A stretch of 64,000 nucleotides of DNA from Streptomyces wuyuanensis (GTDB lineage: Bacteria > Actinomycetota > Actinomycetes > Streptomycetales > Streptomycetaceae): contig NZ_FNHI01000022.1 of the NCBI RefSeq assembly GCF_900103455.1, positions 1-64,000 on the forward strand, written 5' to 3'. The position numbers and the translations under genes are program-made. Positions 41,278-49,849 of this stretch are shown here, piece after piece. A model generated the notes under the pieces. That model made no database searches. It saw only the letters and a list, made by a program, of their open reading frames with translations, and had not been told where the DNA came from. The first letter of the stretch is position 1. Every line of letters starts with the position of its first letter.

Positions 41278-44200
41278 CTACGACGACGAGGGCAGCTCCT
41301 TGAGCTGGATGTTGCGGAAGGACACCTGGTCGTCGGCGCCGTGGTTCTGGATGCCGATGTGGCCGTCCTTCAGGCTGCGTGCCGGGTCGGTGTTGGTGAA
41401 GTCGTTGATCTTCGCTCCGTTGAGGAAGACCTGGAGCCGTTCACCCTGGACCTTGATCTCGTAGCTGTTCCACTGGCCGGGCGGCCTCAGGACCCGGTCG
41501 CGGGCCTTGAGGTCGGCGGACTTGAATCCGTAGACGGCCCCGGTGGTGCGGTCGGGGGCGTCGGTGGCGTCGATCTGGATCTCGTAGCCGTTGTTCACGG
41601 CCGACCAGGGGTCGTCGGAGGCGGGGAAGCCGACGAAGACTCCGGAGTTGTCGTCGCCGTCCAGCTTCCAGTCGAGCTTGAGGGAGTAGGACTTGAGCTC
41701 CTTGGCCTGGTACCAGAGCATGCCCATGCCGCCCTCGGTGCGCAGTTCGCCGCCGGTGACGGTGAACTTCCCGGGGCCGGCCTGCTTCCAGCCTTCGAGG
41801 GTGTGTCCGTTGAACAGGTCGCGGTAGCCGGTGGCGGGCTTGCAGTTGGCGTTGACCTGGCCGGAGGCGTAGCGCAGGCCGCCGAGCAGGTGCTGCCGGA
41901 AGGCGGGCTCCGCGTAGGACTCCCTGGTGTGTCCGCCGCCGGTGTAGAAGGAGCGGCCGCCCTCGTAGGTCTGGCACCAGGCGATCGGGTGGTCGCCCTT
42001 CATGTTGCCGCCCTGGTAGGTGGTCTCGTCCAGGGTGGCGAGGATGCGGGCCTGGCCGCGGGGGTTGGTGCGGTAGTTGTACCACTCGTCGGTGCGCTCC
42101 CAGGCCGCGTCGAGGTGGGAGGTGGCGGGGTGGTCGTGGTCCTCGACGCGGACTGTGGCCTTCTGGATCTGCGGGTGGGAGTGGAAGTGGGCGCCGACGA
42201 GGCCGCCGTAGAACTCCCAGTCGTACTCGGTGTCGGCGGCCGCGTGGACGCCCATGTAGCCGCCGCCGGTGGCGACGTAGTTCTCGAACGCCTTCTGCTG
42301 CTCGGCGTTGAGGACGTCGCCGGTGGTGGAGAGGAAGACGACGGCGTCGTAGCGGGCGAGGTTGGCGGTGGTGAACTGGCCGGCTTCCTCGGTCGCGTCG
42401 ACGGTGATGTTGCTGCCGGTGCCGAGTTCCTTGAGGGCCGTCACACCGGTGGGGATGGAGTCGTGGCGGAAGCCCGCGGTCTTGGAGAAGACGAGGACGC
42501 GTTTGGCGGAGCGGTCGGCGGGGGTGCTGGAGAGTTCGAAGTCGTCGACGTCGTAGAGGGCTCCGGCTCCGCCCTTGAAGACGAGGAACAGTTCGGTGGT
42601 CTTCCTGGGTACGGCGCGCAGCGGCACGTCGATGTCCTGGAAGGTCTCCCAGCCGCCGGTGACCGGTACGGGGGCGGAGCCGAGGAGGGTGCCGCCTGCG
42701 GAGCCGGTGCGGACCTCGAGGAAGCCGCCGGCGCCGCCGGAGGAGATGCGGGCGGTGAGCTTGGTGGTGCCGGTGAGGTTGTAGGGCTTGAAGGAGATCC
42801 AGTCGCCGTCGTGGATGTCGCCGACGGTCTTGCCGCCGTGGGCGGGCGTCTTGTCGATGACGCTGATGCCGGACCGGCCGGTGAAGTGCTCGGCCTGGCG
42901 GTGGCGGGGCTGGAGCTGGGCCTGGTCGTGGCCGGTGAGTGCGGCCTGGCCGCCGCCTCCGCCGTCGGTGTACTCGGCGTCGAAGACGCCGAAGATGTTG
43001 GCGTTGGGGTCGTGGCCCCCGTCGGCGGAGGTCTTGATGGTTCCGGTGCAGCCGTTGGCGGAGGTCACGGGGTGGCCGTGGCTGTCGTGGCCGAGGATGT
43101 AGGTGACCTTGACCTTGGCGCAGTCGACGGTGCCGTCCTCGGGGTCGGTGACGGTGACCTTGAAGGGGATCTCGTCGCCGAAGCTGAACAGGGCGCCTTC
43201 GGCGGGGAGTTCGAGGGTGACCTTGGGTGCGGTGTTGCCGACGACGACCTGGACGCTGGCGGATCCGGTGCGTCCGGTGGGGTCCTTGGCGGTCACGGTG
43301 GCGGTGTAGGTGCCGTTCTTGCGGTAGGTGTACGTCGGGTTTGCGGCGGTGGACGTGCCGCCGTCGCCGAAGTCCCAGGTGTAGGTGAGGGCGTCGCCGT
43401 CGGCGTCGGTCGTGCCGGCGGAGGAGAACGCGACCTTCAGCGGTGCCTTGCCGGAGGTCTTGTTGGCGGTGGCCTCGGCGACCGGGGAGCGGCCTCCGGT
43501 GGCGTTCTCGATGCGGTAGAGCGCGGAGTGCTCGTCGCCGCCGAACCAGGCGGTTCCGTAGTCGAGGACGTAGAGCGCGCCGTCGGGGCCGAAGCTCATG
43601 TCCATGATCTGCGTCCCGGTCCAGGGGACGGGGTTGATGGACTGGACGGTGCCGTCGGCGCCGTGCTCGATGCGCTTGATCCAGCGGCGGCCGAACTCGC
43701 CGGCGAAGAAGTCGCCGTCGTAGGCCTCGGGGAACTTCACCGGGGAGTCGAGGTCCGGGTCGTAGTGGTAGACGGGTCCGCCCATGGGGGACTCGGAGCC
43801 GGTGCCGAACTCGGGGACGGAGCCGCCGTCGTAGGGGATCCATGCGGGTTCGGCGGGCGGGAGGTCGACGAGGCCGGTGTTGTGCGGCGAGTCGTTCTTC
43901 GGGGCCGCGCAGTCGTAGGTCGCGCCGGACACCTTGGTGGCGAAGTCGTAGTCGACGTAGGGGTCGTTGTCGCCGGTGCAGAACGGCCAGCCGAAGTTGC
44001 CGGGTTTGGTGATGCGGGCGAACTCGACCTGTCCGGCCGGTCCGCGCTTGGGGTCGGCGGCGCCGGCGTCGGGACCGTACTCGCCGACGTAGGCCACGCC
44101 GGTCTTCTTGTCGACGCTGAAGCGGAACGGGTTGCGGAAGCCCATGGCGTAGATCTCGGGCCGGGTCTTGGCGGTGCCCGGGGCGAAGAGGTTGCCGTCG

Positions 44201-44991
44201 GGGACGGTGTAGCTGCCGTCGTCGGCGACCTTGATGCGGAGGATCTTGCCGCGGAGGTCGTTGGTGTTGCCGGAGGTGCGGCGGGCGTCGTAGGCCGGGT
44301 TGCGGTCGGGGCGCTCGTCGATGGGCGTGTAGCCGTCGGAGGCGAAGGGGTTGGAGTCGTCGCCGGTCGACAGGTACAGGTTGCCCTGGGCGTCGAAGTC
44401 GATGTCCCCGCCGACGTGGCAGCAGATGCCTCGGGTGGCGGGGATGTCGATGACCTTCTTCTCGCTGGCGCTGTCGAGGGTGCCGTCGGCCCTGAGCACG
44501 AAGCGGGAGAGCCGGTTGACGCCGTCGTACTTGGCGAAGTCGGCGGCGGTGCCCTCGTTGGGGGCGTCGCCTGCGGGGGTGTCCAGCGGGGGCGCGTAGT
44601 AGAGGTAGATCGCCCGGTTCTGTGCGAAGCCGGGGTCGATGCCGACGCCCTGGAGGCCTTCCTCGTCGTGCGCGTAGACGGGGACGGTGCCGACGACGCG
44701 GGTGTTGCCCGCGGCGTCGGTCATCCGCAGCTCGCCGTCTCGCGAGGTGTGCAGGACGCTGCGGTCGGGCAGTACGGCGAGCGACATGGGCTCGCCGACC
44801 TCGGGCTCGCCCTTGGCGAGGGTCACCTGCTGGAACTCCTCGGCCGCGGCGGGCGCCGCTTCGCTCGCGGACGCGAGGGCGCCGACGGGGGCGGCGAGGG
44901 TGAGGGAGGTCGCGGCGAGCAGGCCGCCGGTGAGGAGCGCGATGCCCTTTCTGACGCGGGTTCGCTGTGCTCCGGGCCGTTTTATGTGCAC
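41278..44991 (-). CDS. Secreted multidomain protein: glucose-dehydrogenase propeller, PKD, CBM, ThuA, DUF1080
   Basis: 1237 residues from the GTG at 44991 (GGAGG upstream). Sec-type signal (IALLTGGLLAATSLTLAAPVGALA, about 16-40). Then a PQQ-dependent sugar-dehydrogenase-like beta-propeller (about 55-500; EGLQGVGIDP, ICCHVGGDIDFD, GYTPIDERPDRNP), a PKD domain (DGDALTYTWDFGDGGTSTA, about 505-600), a carbohydrate-binding module (about 700-830; TGRSGISVIDKTP), a ThuA-like trehalose-utilisation domain (RVLVFSKTAGFRHDSIPTG, HAAADTEYDW, about 835-1060) and a DUF1080 domain (YRDLFNGHTLEGWK to the end), a 3-keto-glycoside-hydrolase family. Extracellular sugar processing feeding the downstream transporter is inferred. 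Confidence 0.87.
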   Translation of the reverse strand: MHIKRPGAQRTRVRKGIALLTGGLLAATSLTLAAPVGALASASEAAPAAAEEFQQVTLAKGEPEVGEPMSLAVLPDRSVLHTSRDGELRMTDAAGNTRVVGTVPVYAHDEEGLQGVGIDPGFAQNRAIYLYYAPPLDTPAGDAPNEGTAADFAKYDGVNRLSRFVLRADGTLDSASEKKVIDIPATRGICCHVGGDIDFDAQGNLYLSTGDDSNPFASDGYTPIDERPDRNPAYDARRTSGNTNDLRGKILRIKVADDGSYTVPDGNLFAPGTAKTRPEIYAMGFRNPFRFSVDKKTGVAYVGEYGPDAGAADPKRGPAGQVEFARITKPGNFGWPFCTGDNDPYVDYDFATKVSGATYDCAAPKNDSPHNTGLVDLPPAEPAWIPYDGGSVPEFGTGSESPMGGPVYHYDPDLDSPVKFPEAYDGDFFAGEFGRRWIKRIEHGADGTVQSINPVPWTGTQIMDMSFGPDGALYVLDYGTAWFGGDEHSALYRIENATGGRSPVAEATANKTSGKAPLKVAFSSAGTTDADGDALTYTWDFGDGGTSTAANPTYTYRKNGTYTATVTAKDPTGRTGSASVQVVVGNTAPKVTLELPAEGALFSFGDEIPFKVTVTDPEDGTVDCAKVKVTYILGHDSHGHPVTSANGCTGTIKTSADGGHDPNANIFGVFDAEYTDGGGGGQAALTGHDQAQLQPRHRQAEHFTGRSGISVIDKTPAHGGKTVGDIHDGDWISFKPYNLTGTTKLTARISSGGAGGFLEVRTGSAGGTLLGSAPVPVTGGWETFQDIDVPLRAVPRKTTELFLVFKGGAGALYDVDDFELSSTPADRSAKRVLVFSKTAGFRHDSIPTGVTALKELGTGSNITVDATEEAGQFTTANLARYDAVVFLSTTGDVLNAEQQKAFENYVATGGGYMGVHAAADTEYDWEFYGGLVGAHFHSHPQIQKATVRVEDHDHPATSHLDAAWERTDEWYNYRTNPRGQARILATLDETTYQGGNMKGDHPIAWCQTYEGGRSFYTGGGHTRESYAEPAFRQHLLGGLRYASGQVNANCKPATGYRDLFNGHTLEGWKQAGPGKFTVTGGELRTEGGMGMLWYQAKELKSYSLKLDWKLDGDDNSGVFVGFPASDDPWSAVNNGYEIQIDATDAPDRTTGAVYGFKSADLKARDRVLRPPGQWNSYEIKVQGERLQVFLNGAKINDFTNTDPARSLKDGHIGIQNHGADDQVSFRNIQLKELPSSS

Positions 44992-45188
44992 GTGTGTCCT
45001 CCGGAAAGAGCGGTCGTACGGGCGGGTGGTGCTGCCGTGCGGAAGGTCCGGGGACCGGCGTGCGCCGTCACGCTGGTCGTGTCACTCGTTCAGGATGCGA
45101 GCCGTGTTTCACGGCTGTGTCCTGTACACCTCAGGGACGGTAGCGGGGTTCGTCCACCACCGAAAGCCCTTGTGCGGCGGGGAAGTTG

Positions 45189-45216
45189 AACTTTTTCCCG
45201 CATCAGGACAAAGCCG
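45189..45216. promoter_or_regulatory. Conserved promoter/operator element, copy 1
   Basis: AACTTTTTCCC then CAGGACAAAGCCG, about 200 bases upstream of the ThuA/DUF1080 gene. The same element in the same orientation (AACTTTCTCC, CAGGACAAAGCCG) lies upstream of the ROK regulator at 52808-52836, suggesting a shared operator. The palindrome AAGTT-G-AACTT overlaps its left end (45183-45193). Confidence 0.5.
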
Positions 45217-45223
45217 TTCCGGG

Positions 45224-45272
45224 GCAGGCCGGACCGCCCGGCGGCGGGGGCCGCCACCAGGCTCCGGCCTGC
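45224..45272 (-). terminator. Terminator after the 45282 isomerase gene
   Basis: Perfect 10-bp stem GCAGGCCGGA (45224-45233) / TCCGGCCTGC (45263-45272), whose loop holds a further GGCGG/CCGCC hairpin, starting ten bases after the stop at 45282 on the minus strand. Confidence 0.55.
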
Positions 45273-45281
45273 GGGAGCGGG

Positions 45282-46286
45282 CTAGTCCTTGCCCCCGAAG
45301 GCGGCGTCGAAGGCCGCGGACGGGGGGTCGAAGTCGTACCGCTTGAGCGTGGCAAGCGCTTCCGGCGCGCCCGCCAGACGGTCCATGCCGGCGTCCTCCC
45401 ACTCGACGGACACGGGCCCGTCGTAGCCGATGGATCGCAGCATCCGGAACACGTCCTCCCAGGGCACGTCGCCGTGGCCGGCGGACACGAAGTCCCAGCC
45501 GCGCCGCGGGTCGCCCCACGGGAGGTGGGAGCCGAGGCGTCCGTTGCGGCCGTCGAGCCGGGTGCGGGCCTCCTTGCAGTCCACGTGGTAGATCCGGTCC
45601 CGGAAGTCGTAGAGGAAGCCGACGGGGTCGAGGTCCTGCCAGACGAAGTGGCTGGGGTCGAAGTTCAGCCCGAACGCGGGCCGCCGCCCGACGGCCTCCA
45701 GCGCGCGGTGCGTGGTCCAGTAGTCATATGCGATCTCGCTGGGGTGGACCTCGTGGGCGAAGCGCACGCCCTCGGCGTCGAACACGTCGAGGATCGGGTT
45801 CCACCGCTCGGCGAAGTCCTCGTAGCCGCGTTCGACCATCCGCTCCGGCACCGGGGGGAACATGGCGACCAGGTGCCAGATCGACGATCCGGTGAAGCCG
45901 ATGACGGTGCGGACGCCGAACGCGGCCGCGGCGCGGGCGGTGTCCTGCAGTTCGCGGGCCGCGCGCCGGCGGACGCCCTCCGGCTCGCCGTCGCCCCAGA
46001 TCCGGGCGGGCACGATCGCCTGGTGCCGCTCGTCGATCGGGTTGTCGCAGACGGCCTGGCCGACGAGGTGGTTGGAGATCGCCCAGCACTTCAGTCCGTA
46101 CTTGTCGAGCAGCGCGCGCCGCCCGTCCAGGTACGCGGGGTCGGCGAGGGCCTTGTCGACCTCGAAGTGGTCGCCCCAGCAGGCGAGTTCGAGACCGTCG
46201 TAGCCGAAGTCGCGGGCGAGCCGGCAGACCTCCTCCAGGGGCAGGTCGGCCCACTGGCCGGTGAACAGGGTGAAGGGACGGGGCAC
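45282..46286 (-). CDS. Sugar phosphate isomerase/epimerase (AP-endonuclease-2 barrel)
   Basis: 334 residues from the GTG at 46286 with AGGAGG eight bases upstream; the longer frame upstream is not conserved. PFTLFTGQWADLPLEEVCRLARDFGYDGLELACWGDHF, ISNHLVGQAV, VIGFTGSSIWH, AHEVHPSEIAYDY, GLNFDPSHFVWQ, IYHVDCKEA and SVEWEDAG give a complete metal-dependent barrel of the kind paired with Gfo/Idh/MocA dehydrogenases. Likely acts on a keto-sugar in the cytosol. Last gene of the transport operon. Confidence 0.88.
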   Translation of the reverse strand: MPRPFTLFTGQWADLPLEEVCRLARDFGYDGLELACWGDHFEVDKALADPAYLDGRRALLDKYGLKCWAISNHLVGQAVCDNPIDERHQAIVPARIWGDGEPEGVRRRAARELQDTARAAAAFGVRTVIGFTGSSIWHLVAMFPPVPERMVERGYEDFAERWNPILDVFDAEGVRFAHEVHPSEIAYDYWTTHRALEAVGRRPAFGLNFDPSHFVWQDLDPVGFLYDFRDRIYHVDCKEARTRLDGRNGRLGSHLPWGDPRRGWDFVSAGHGDVPWEDVFRMLRSIGYDGPVSVEWEDAGMDRLAGAPEALATLKRYDFDPPSAAFDAAFGGKD

Positions 46287-46339
46287 GGCGAGGACCTCCT
46301 CGTACGGCGGCCCGCGGACGGCGGGCCCGTGGACGGTGG

Positions 46340-46380
46340 CACGCCGCCGGGGAGCACCCCCCGGGCTCCCCGGCGGTGTG
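46340..46380 (-). terminator. Hairpin between Gfo/Idh and isomerase genes
   Basis: CACGCCGCCGGGGAGC (46340-46355) pairs with GCTCCCCGGCGGTGTG (46365-46380), 16 bp with one G-U. It lies in the 119-base gap after the oxidoreductase stop, so it may lower expression of the last gene. Confidence 0.65.
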
Positions 46381-46405
46381 CGGGCCGGGTGGGTGGGGCC
46401 GGGTG

Positions 46406-47629
46406 TCAGCCGGCGGACCCCGGGACGGGGGTGTAGACGGCGTTCTTCTCGGCACTCTCCTCCACGGCGGCGAGCACCCGCTGCACCTGCAGTCCGTCGG
46501 CGAACGACGGTGCCGGTGCGGTGTTCCCGGAGGCGACGGCGTGCACGATGTCGCGCGCCTGGTGCACGAAGGTGTGCTCGTAGCCGAGGGCGTGGCCGGG
46601 CGGCCACCACGCCTCCAGGTAGGGGTGGGCGGATTCGGTGACGAGGATCCGCCGGAAGCCGGCCGACGCGGCGGGTTCGGTGTGGTCGTGGAAGGACAGT
46701 TCGTTGAGGCGTTCCAGGTCGAAGGCGAGTGAGCCGCGCTCGCCGTTGATCTCCAGCCGCAGGGCGTTCTTGCGGCCGGCCGCCATCCGGGTCGCCTCGA
46801 AGGAGGCCAGCGCCCCGGAGGCGAGCCGCCCGGTGAACAGGGCGGCGTCGTCGACGGTGACCGGTCCGCGCCCGTTCGAGCCGGTCGCCGACAGTCCCGT
46901 GGAGGCCCCGGCGAGCAGCGGCCGTTCGCGTACGAACGTCTCGGTGAGCGCGGACACCCCGACCAGCGGCTCCCCCGCCAGGTACTGCGCGAGGTCCACG
47001 GCGTGCGCGCCGAGGTCGCCGAGCGCGCCGGAGCCCGCGTGCTCGCGCTCGAGCCGCCAGGTCAGCGGGAAGTCGGGATCCACGAGCCAGTCCTGCAGAT
47101 AGGTGACCCGTACGTGGCGGAGCGCGCCGATCCTGTTCTCGGCGATCAGCCGGCGGGCGTACGCGATGGCCGGCACCCGCCGGTAGTTGAAGCCGACCAT
47201 GGCCACCTGGCCGCGCGCGGCGGCCGCCTCGGCGGCGGCCACCATCGCCTCCGCCTCGGCGACCGAGTTGGCCAGGGGCTTCTCACACAGGACGTGCTTG
47301 CCCGCCTCCAGTGCCGCGATGGCGATCTCCGCATGGCTGTCACCCGGGGTGCAGACGTCGACCAGCTGTACGTCGTCGCGGGTGACGAGGGTGCGCCAGT
47401 CGGTCTCCGCCGCCGCCCAGCCGTGCTTGGCGGCGGCGGCCCGGACGGCGACCGCGTCGCGGCCGCCGATCGCGGCGAGGACCGGCCGCAGCGGCAGGTC
47501 GAAGACGCGCCCCGCGGTGCGCCAGCCCTGTGAGTGGGCGGCACCCATGAACGCGTATCCGACCATGCCGACGCCGAGTGTCGGCGGTGCGGCCTCGCTG
47601 TCGCTGTCCCTCTGTTCCTTGCCGGCCAT
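46406..47629 (-). CDS. Gfo/Idh/MocA-family dehydrogenase
   Basis: 407-residue NAD(P)-dependent sugar oxidoreductase. LGVGMVGYAFMGAAHSQGWR Rossmann start, DVCTPGDSHAEIAIAALEAGKHVLCEKPLAN (catalytic Lys in EKP), VGFNYRRVPA, ALGDLGAHAVDLAQYL with the conserved Asp/His pair, and a C-terminal substrate domain. The ATG at 47629 follows AGGAGGAACCCG. In the operon it sits between the sugar-binding lipoprotein and the isomerase, so it probably oxidises the imported sugar to a keto form. Confidence 0.9.
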   Translation of the reverse strand: MAGKEQRDSDSEAAPPTLGVGMVGYAFMGAAHSQGWRTAGRVFDLPLRPVLAAIGGRDAVAVRAAAAKHGWAAAETDWRTLVTRDDVQLVDVCTPGDSHAEIAIAALEAGKHVLCEKPLANSVAEAEAMVAAAEAAAARGQVAMVGFNYRRVPAIAYARRLIAENRIGALRHVRVTYLQDWLVDPDFPLTWRLEREHAGSGALGDLGAHAVDLAQYLAGEPLVGVSALTETFVRERPLLAGASTGLSATGSNGRGPVTVDDAALFTGRLASGALASFEATRMAAGRKNALRLEINGERGSLAFDLERLNELSFHDHTEPAASAGFRRILVTESAHPYLEAWWPPGHALGYEHTFVHQARDIVHAVASGNTAPAPSFADGLQVQRVLAAVEESAEKNAVYTPVPGSAG

Positions 47630-47673
47630 ACGGGTTCCTCCTCGTCGGTTGCTCGGTGGGGGCGGGCGGAACG

Positions 47674-48720
47674 TCAGCTGAAGCCCGTCGGCAGGTACTG
47701 GTCGACGTTGTCCTTGGTGACGACGGCCGAGTAGAGGGTGACGGAGGCGGGGATCTCGAGCTCCGCCATGCCGCCGATGCCCTTGCCCTGGCCGAGGGCG
47801 CGGGCGAGGTCGATGGCGGACGCGGCCATCGTCGGCGGGTAGAGGACGGTCGCCTTGAGCACGCCGTTGTCGGCCTTGATGGCGTCCATCGCGGACTTGG
47901 CGCCGGCGCCGCCGACCATCAGGAAGTCGTCCCGGCCGGCCTGCTGGATGGCGCGGAGGGCGCCGACGCCCTGGTCGTCGTCGTGGTTCCACAGCGCGTC
48001 GAACTGCTTCTGCGCCTGGAGCAGCTGGGCCATCTTGGCCTGGCCGGACTCGACGGTGAACTCGGCGGCCTGGCGGGCGACCTTGCGGATGTTGGGGTAG
48101 TTCTTGAGGGCGTCGTCGAAGCCCTGGGTGCGCTGCTTGGTGAGCTCCAGGTTGTCCATGCCGGCGAGCTCGATCACCTTGGCGTTCGGCTTGTCCTTGA
48201 GCTGCTCGCCGATGAAGCGGCCCGCGTTGAGGCCCATGCCGTAGTTGTCGCCGCCGATCCAGCAGCGGTAGGCCTGCGGCGAGGCGAAGATCCGGTCCAG
48301 GTTGACGACCGGGATGCCGGCCTTCATGGCCTGGAGCCCGACCTGGGTGAGGGCCTTGCCGTCGGCCGGCAGGATCACCAGGACGTCGACCTTCTTGTTG
48401 ATGAGGGTCTGGATCTGGCCGATCTGGGCGGCGGTGTCGTTGGAGCCCTCGGTGATCTCCAGGGTGACGTCCGAGTACTTCCCGGCGCGCTGCTTGGCGT
48501 TGGCGTTGATGGCGGCGAGCCAGCCGTGGTCGGCCTGCGGGCCGGCGAAGCCGATGGTGACGGGCTTGCCGGGCTTGTCGTCGGCGGCCGGGGCGTTCCC
48601 GGTGGCCGTGCCGGCGCTCTTCGGCTCGTTGCTGGTGCAGGCGGTGAGGAGGGCGCCTGCGGAGACGGCGGCGGTGCCGAACAGCAGTCCTCTGCGGCTG
48701 GTGGCGGGGATTTCTGGCAT
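47674..48720 (-). CDS. Sugar ABC transporter substrate-binding lipoprotein
   Basis: 348-residue periplasmic-binding-protein-1 type protein (ribose/xylose family). Tat-like start SRRGLLFGTAAVSAGALLTACTS with lipobox LLTAC (Cys about 28). Binding fold: VTIGFAGPQADHGWLAAINANAKQ, DVLVILPADGKAL, GIPVVNLDRIF, AGMDNLELTKQRTQGFDDAL, ALWNHDDDQGVGALRAIQQAG. Encoded after the permease, 97 bases away. Ligand unknown; inositol, ribose, or a keto-sugar are possible. Confidence 0.92.
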   Translation of the reverse strand: MPEIPATSRRGLLFGTAAVSAGALLTACTSNEPKSAGTATGNAPAADDKPGKPVTIGFAGPQADHGWLAAINANAKQRAGKYSDVTLEITEGSNDTAAQIGQIQTLINKKVDVLVILPADGKALTQVGLQAMKAGIPVVNLDRIFASPQAYRCWIGGDNYGMGLNAGRFIGEQLKDKPNAKVIELAGMDNLELTKQRTQGFDDALKNYPNIRKVARQAAEFTVESGQAKMAQLLQAQKQFDALWNHDDDQGVGALRAIQQAGRDDFLMVGGAGAKSAMDAIKADNGVLKATVLYPPTMAASAIDLARALGQGKGIGGMAELEIPASVTLYSAVVTKDNVDQYLPTGFS

Positions 48721-48817
48721 GGCGGGTCAACCCCTCTGGGTTCGGGCATGCGGGTGGGCCGGGACGTGCGGGGGGGTGGAGGAGGGACGGGGGTGACGAG
48801 GTGTCAGCGGGGCTGGG

Positions 48818-49849
48818 TCACGTCTCGCCGTTGCGCAGGGTGCTGCGCTGGACCAGGACTGCGGCCACGATGATCGCTCCCTTGGCGATCTGCTGGACGG
48901 CGCTCTCCAGGTTGTTGAGGGCGAAGATGTTGGTGATGGTGGTGAAGACGAGGACGCCGAGGACGGAGCCGACGATGGTGCCCCGGCCGCCGCTGAGCAG
49001 GGTGCCGCCGATGATCGCCGCGGCGATGGCGTCGAGTTCGTAGAGGTTGCCGTTGGTGTTCTGGCCGGAGCCGGACAGGACGATCAGCAGGAAGGCCGCG
49101 ATGCCGCAGCACAGTCCCGACAGCAGGTAGAGGTAGAGCCGCTGGCGGCGTACGTCGATGCCGGCGAGCCGGGCCGCCTCGGCGTTGCCGCCGACGGCGA
49201 CCGTGCGGCGTCCGAAGGTCGTCCGGTTCAGCAGCAGCCAGCCGAGGACGGTGACGACCGCGAAGACCAGCACCAGCGGCGGGACGCCGAGGAGGTAGGA
49301 GTCGGGAACGCCCAGGTCGAGCACGGGCTGTACGGTCACGATCTGCGTCTTGCCGTCGGTGATCTGCAGGGCGAGTCCGCGTGCCGAGGCGAGCATGGCG
49401 AGGGTCGCGATGAACGGCACCATCCCGCCGTAGGCGATGAGCAGTCCGTTGACCAGTCCGCAGCCGACGCCGACGACGACCGCGGTGAACAGGATGCCGG
49501 CGAAGCCGTACTCCTGGGTGGCGAGGGTGGTCGCCCACACGGAGGCGAGGGCGACGATCGCGCCGACGGACAGGTCGATGCCGCCGCTGGTGATGACGAA
49601 GGTCATGCCGACGGTGACGACGCCGATGACGGACGCCTGGGTGAGCACCAGCTGGAGGTTGGAGGTGTCCAGGAAGGTCTCGGGCTTGGTGATGCCGCCG
49701 ACCGCCACGAGCACCGCGAGGACCCCGAGGAGCGAGAGGTTGCGGACGTCGGCGCGCAGTCCCAGGGCGGGCCTGGCGGCCTTGGCGGCCGGGGGCGTGA
49801 CCGCGGGCGGCGGAGGGGCCTGCGGTGCCTCGGAGGCGGGCTGCGTCAT
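48818..49849 (-). CDS. Sugar ABC transporter permease (RbsC/XylH-like)
   Basis: 343-residue inner-membrane permease with about ten helices. NLSLLGVLAVLVAVGGITKPETFLDTSNLQLVLTQASVIGVVTVGMTFVITSGGIDLSVGAIVAL is the family signature; later GMVPFIATLAMLASARGLAL, GRRTVAVGGNAEAARLAGID (the EAA-like coupling loop) and GRGTIVGSVLGVLVF. Start ATG at 49849 overlaps the ATPase stop (ATGA). Confidence 0.93.
   Translation of the reverse strand: MTQPASEAPQAPPPPAVTPPAAKAARPALGLRADVRNLSLLGVLAVLVAVGGITKPETFLDTSNLQLVLTQASVIGVVTVGMTFVITSGGIDLSVGAIVALASVWATTLATQEYGFAGILFTAVVVGVGCGLVNGLLIAYGGMVPFIATLAMLASARGLALQITDGKTQIVTVQPVLDLGVPDSYLLGVPPLVLVFAVVTVLGWLLLNRTTFGRRTVAVGGNAEAARLAGIDVRRQRLYLYLLSGLCCGIAAFLLIVLSGSGQNTNGNLYELDAIAAAIIGGTLLSGGRGTIVGSVLGVLVFTTITNIFALNNLESAVQQIAKGAIIVAAVLVQRSTLRNGET

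Noticed and set aside
40747..45189. A 1480-residue open frame on the plus strand
   Set aside because: It lies antisense to the inositol-phosphate synthase and ThuA/DUF1080 genes, has no domain sense and is Gly/Val/Ala-rich, the usual artefact opposite high-GC coding DNA.
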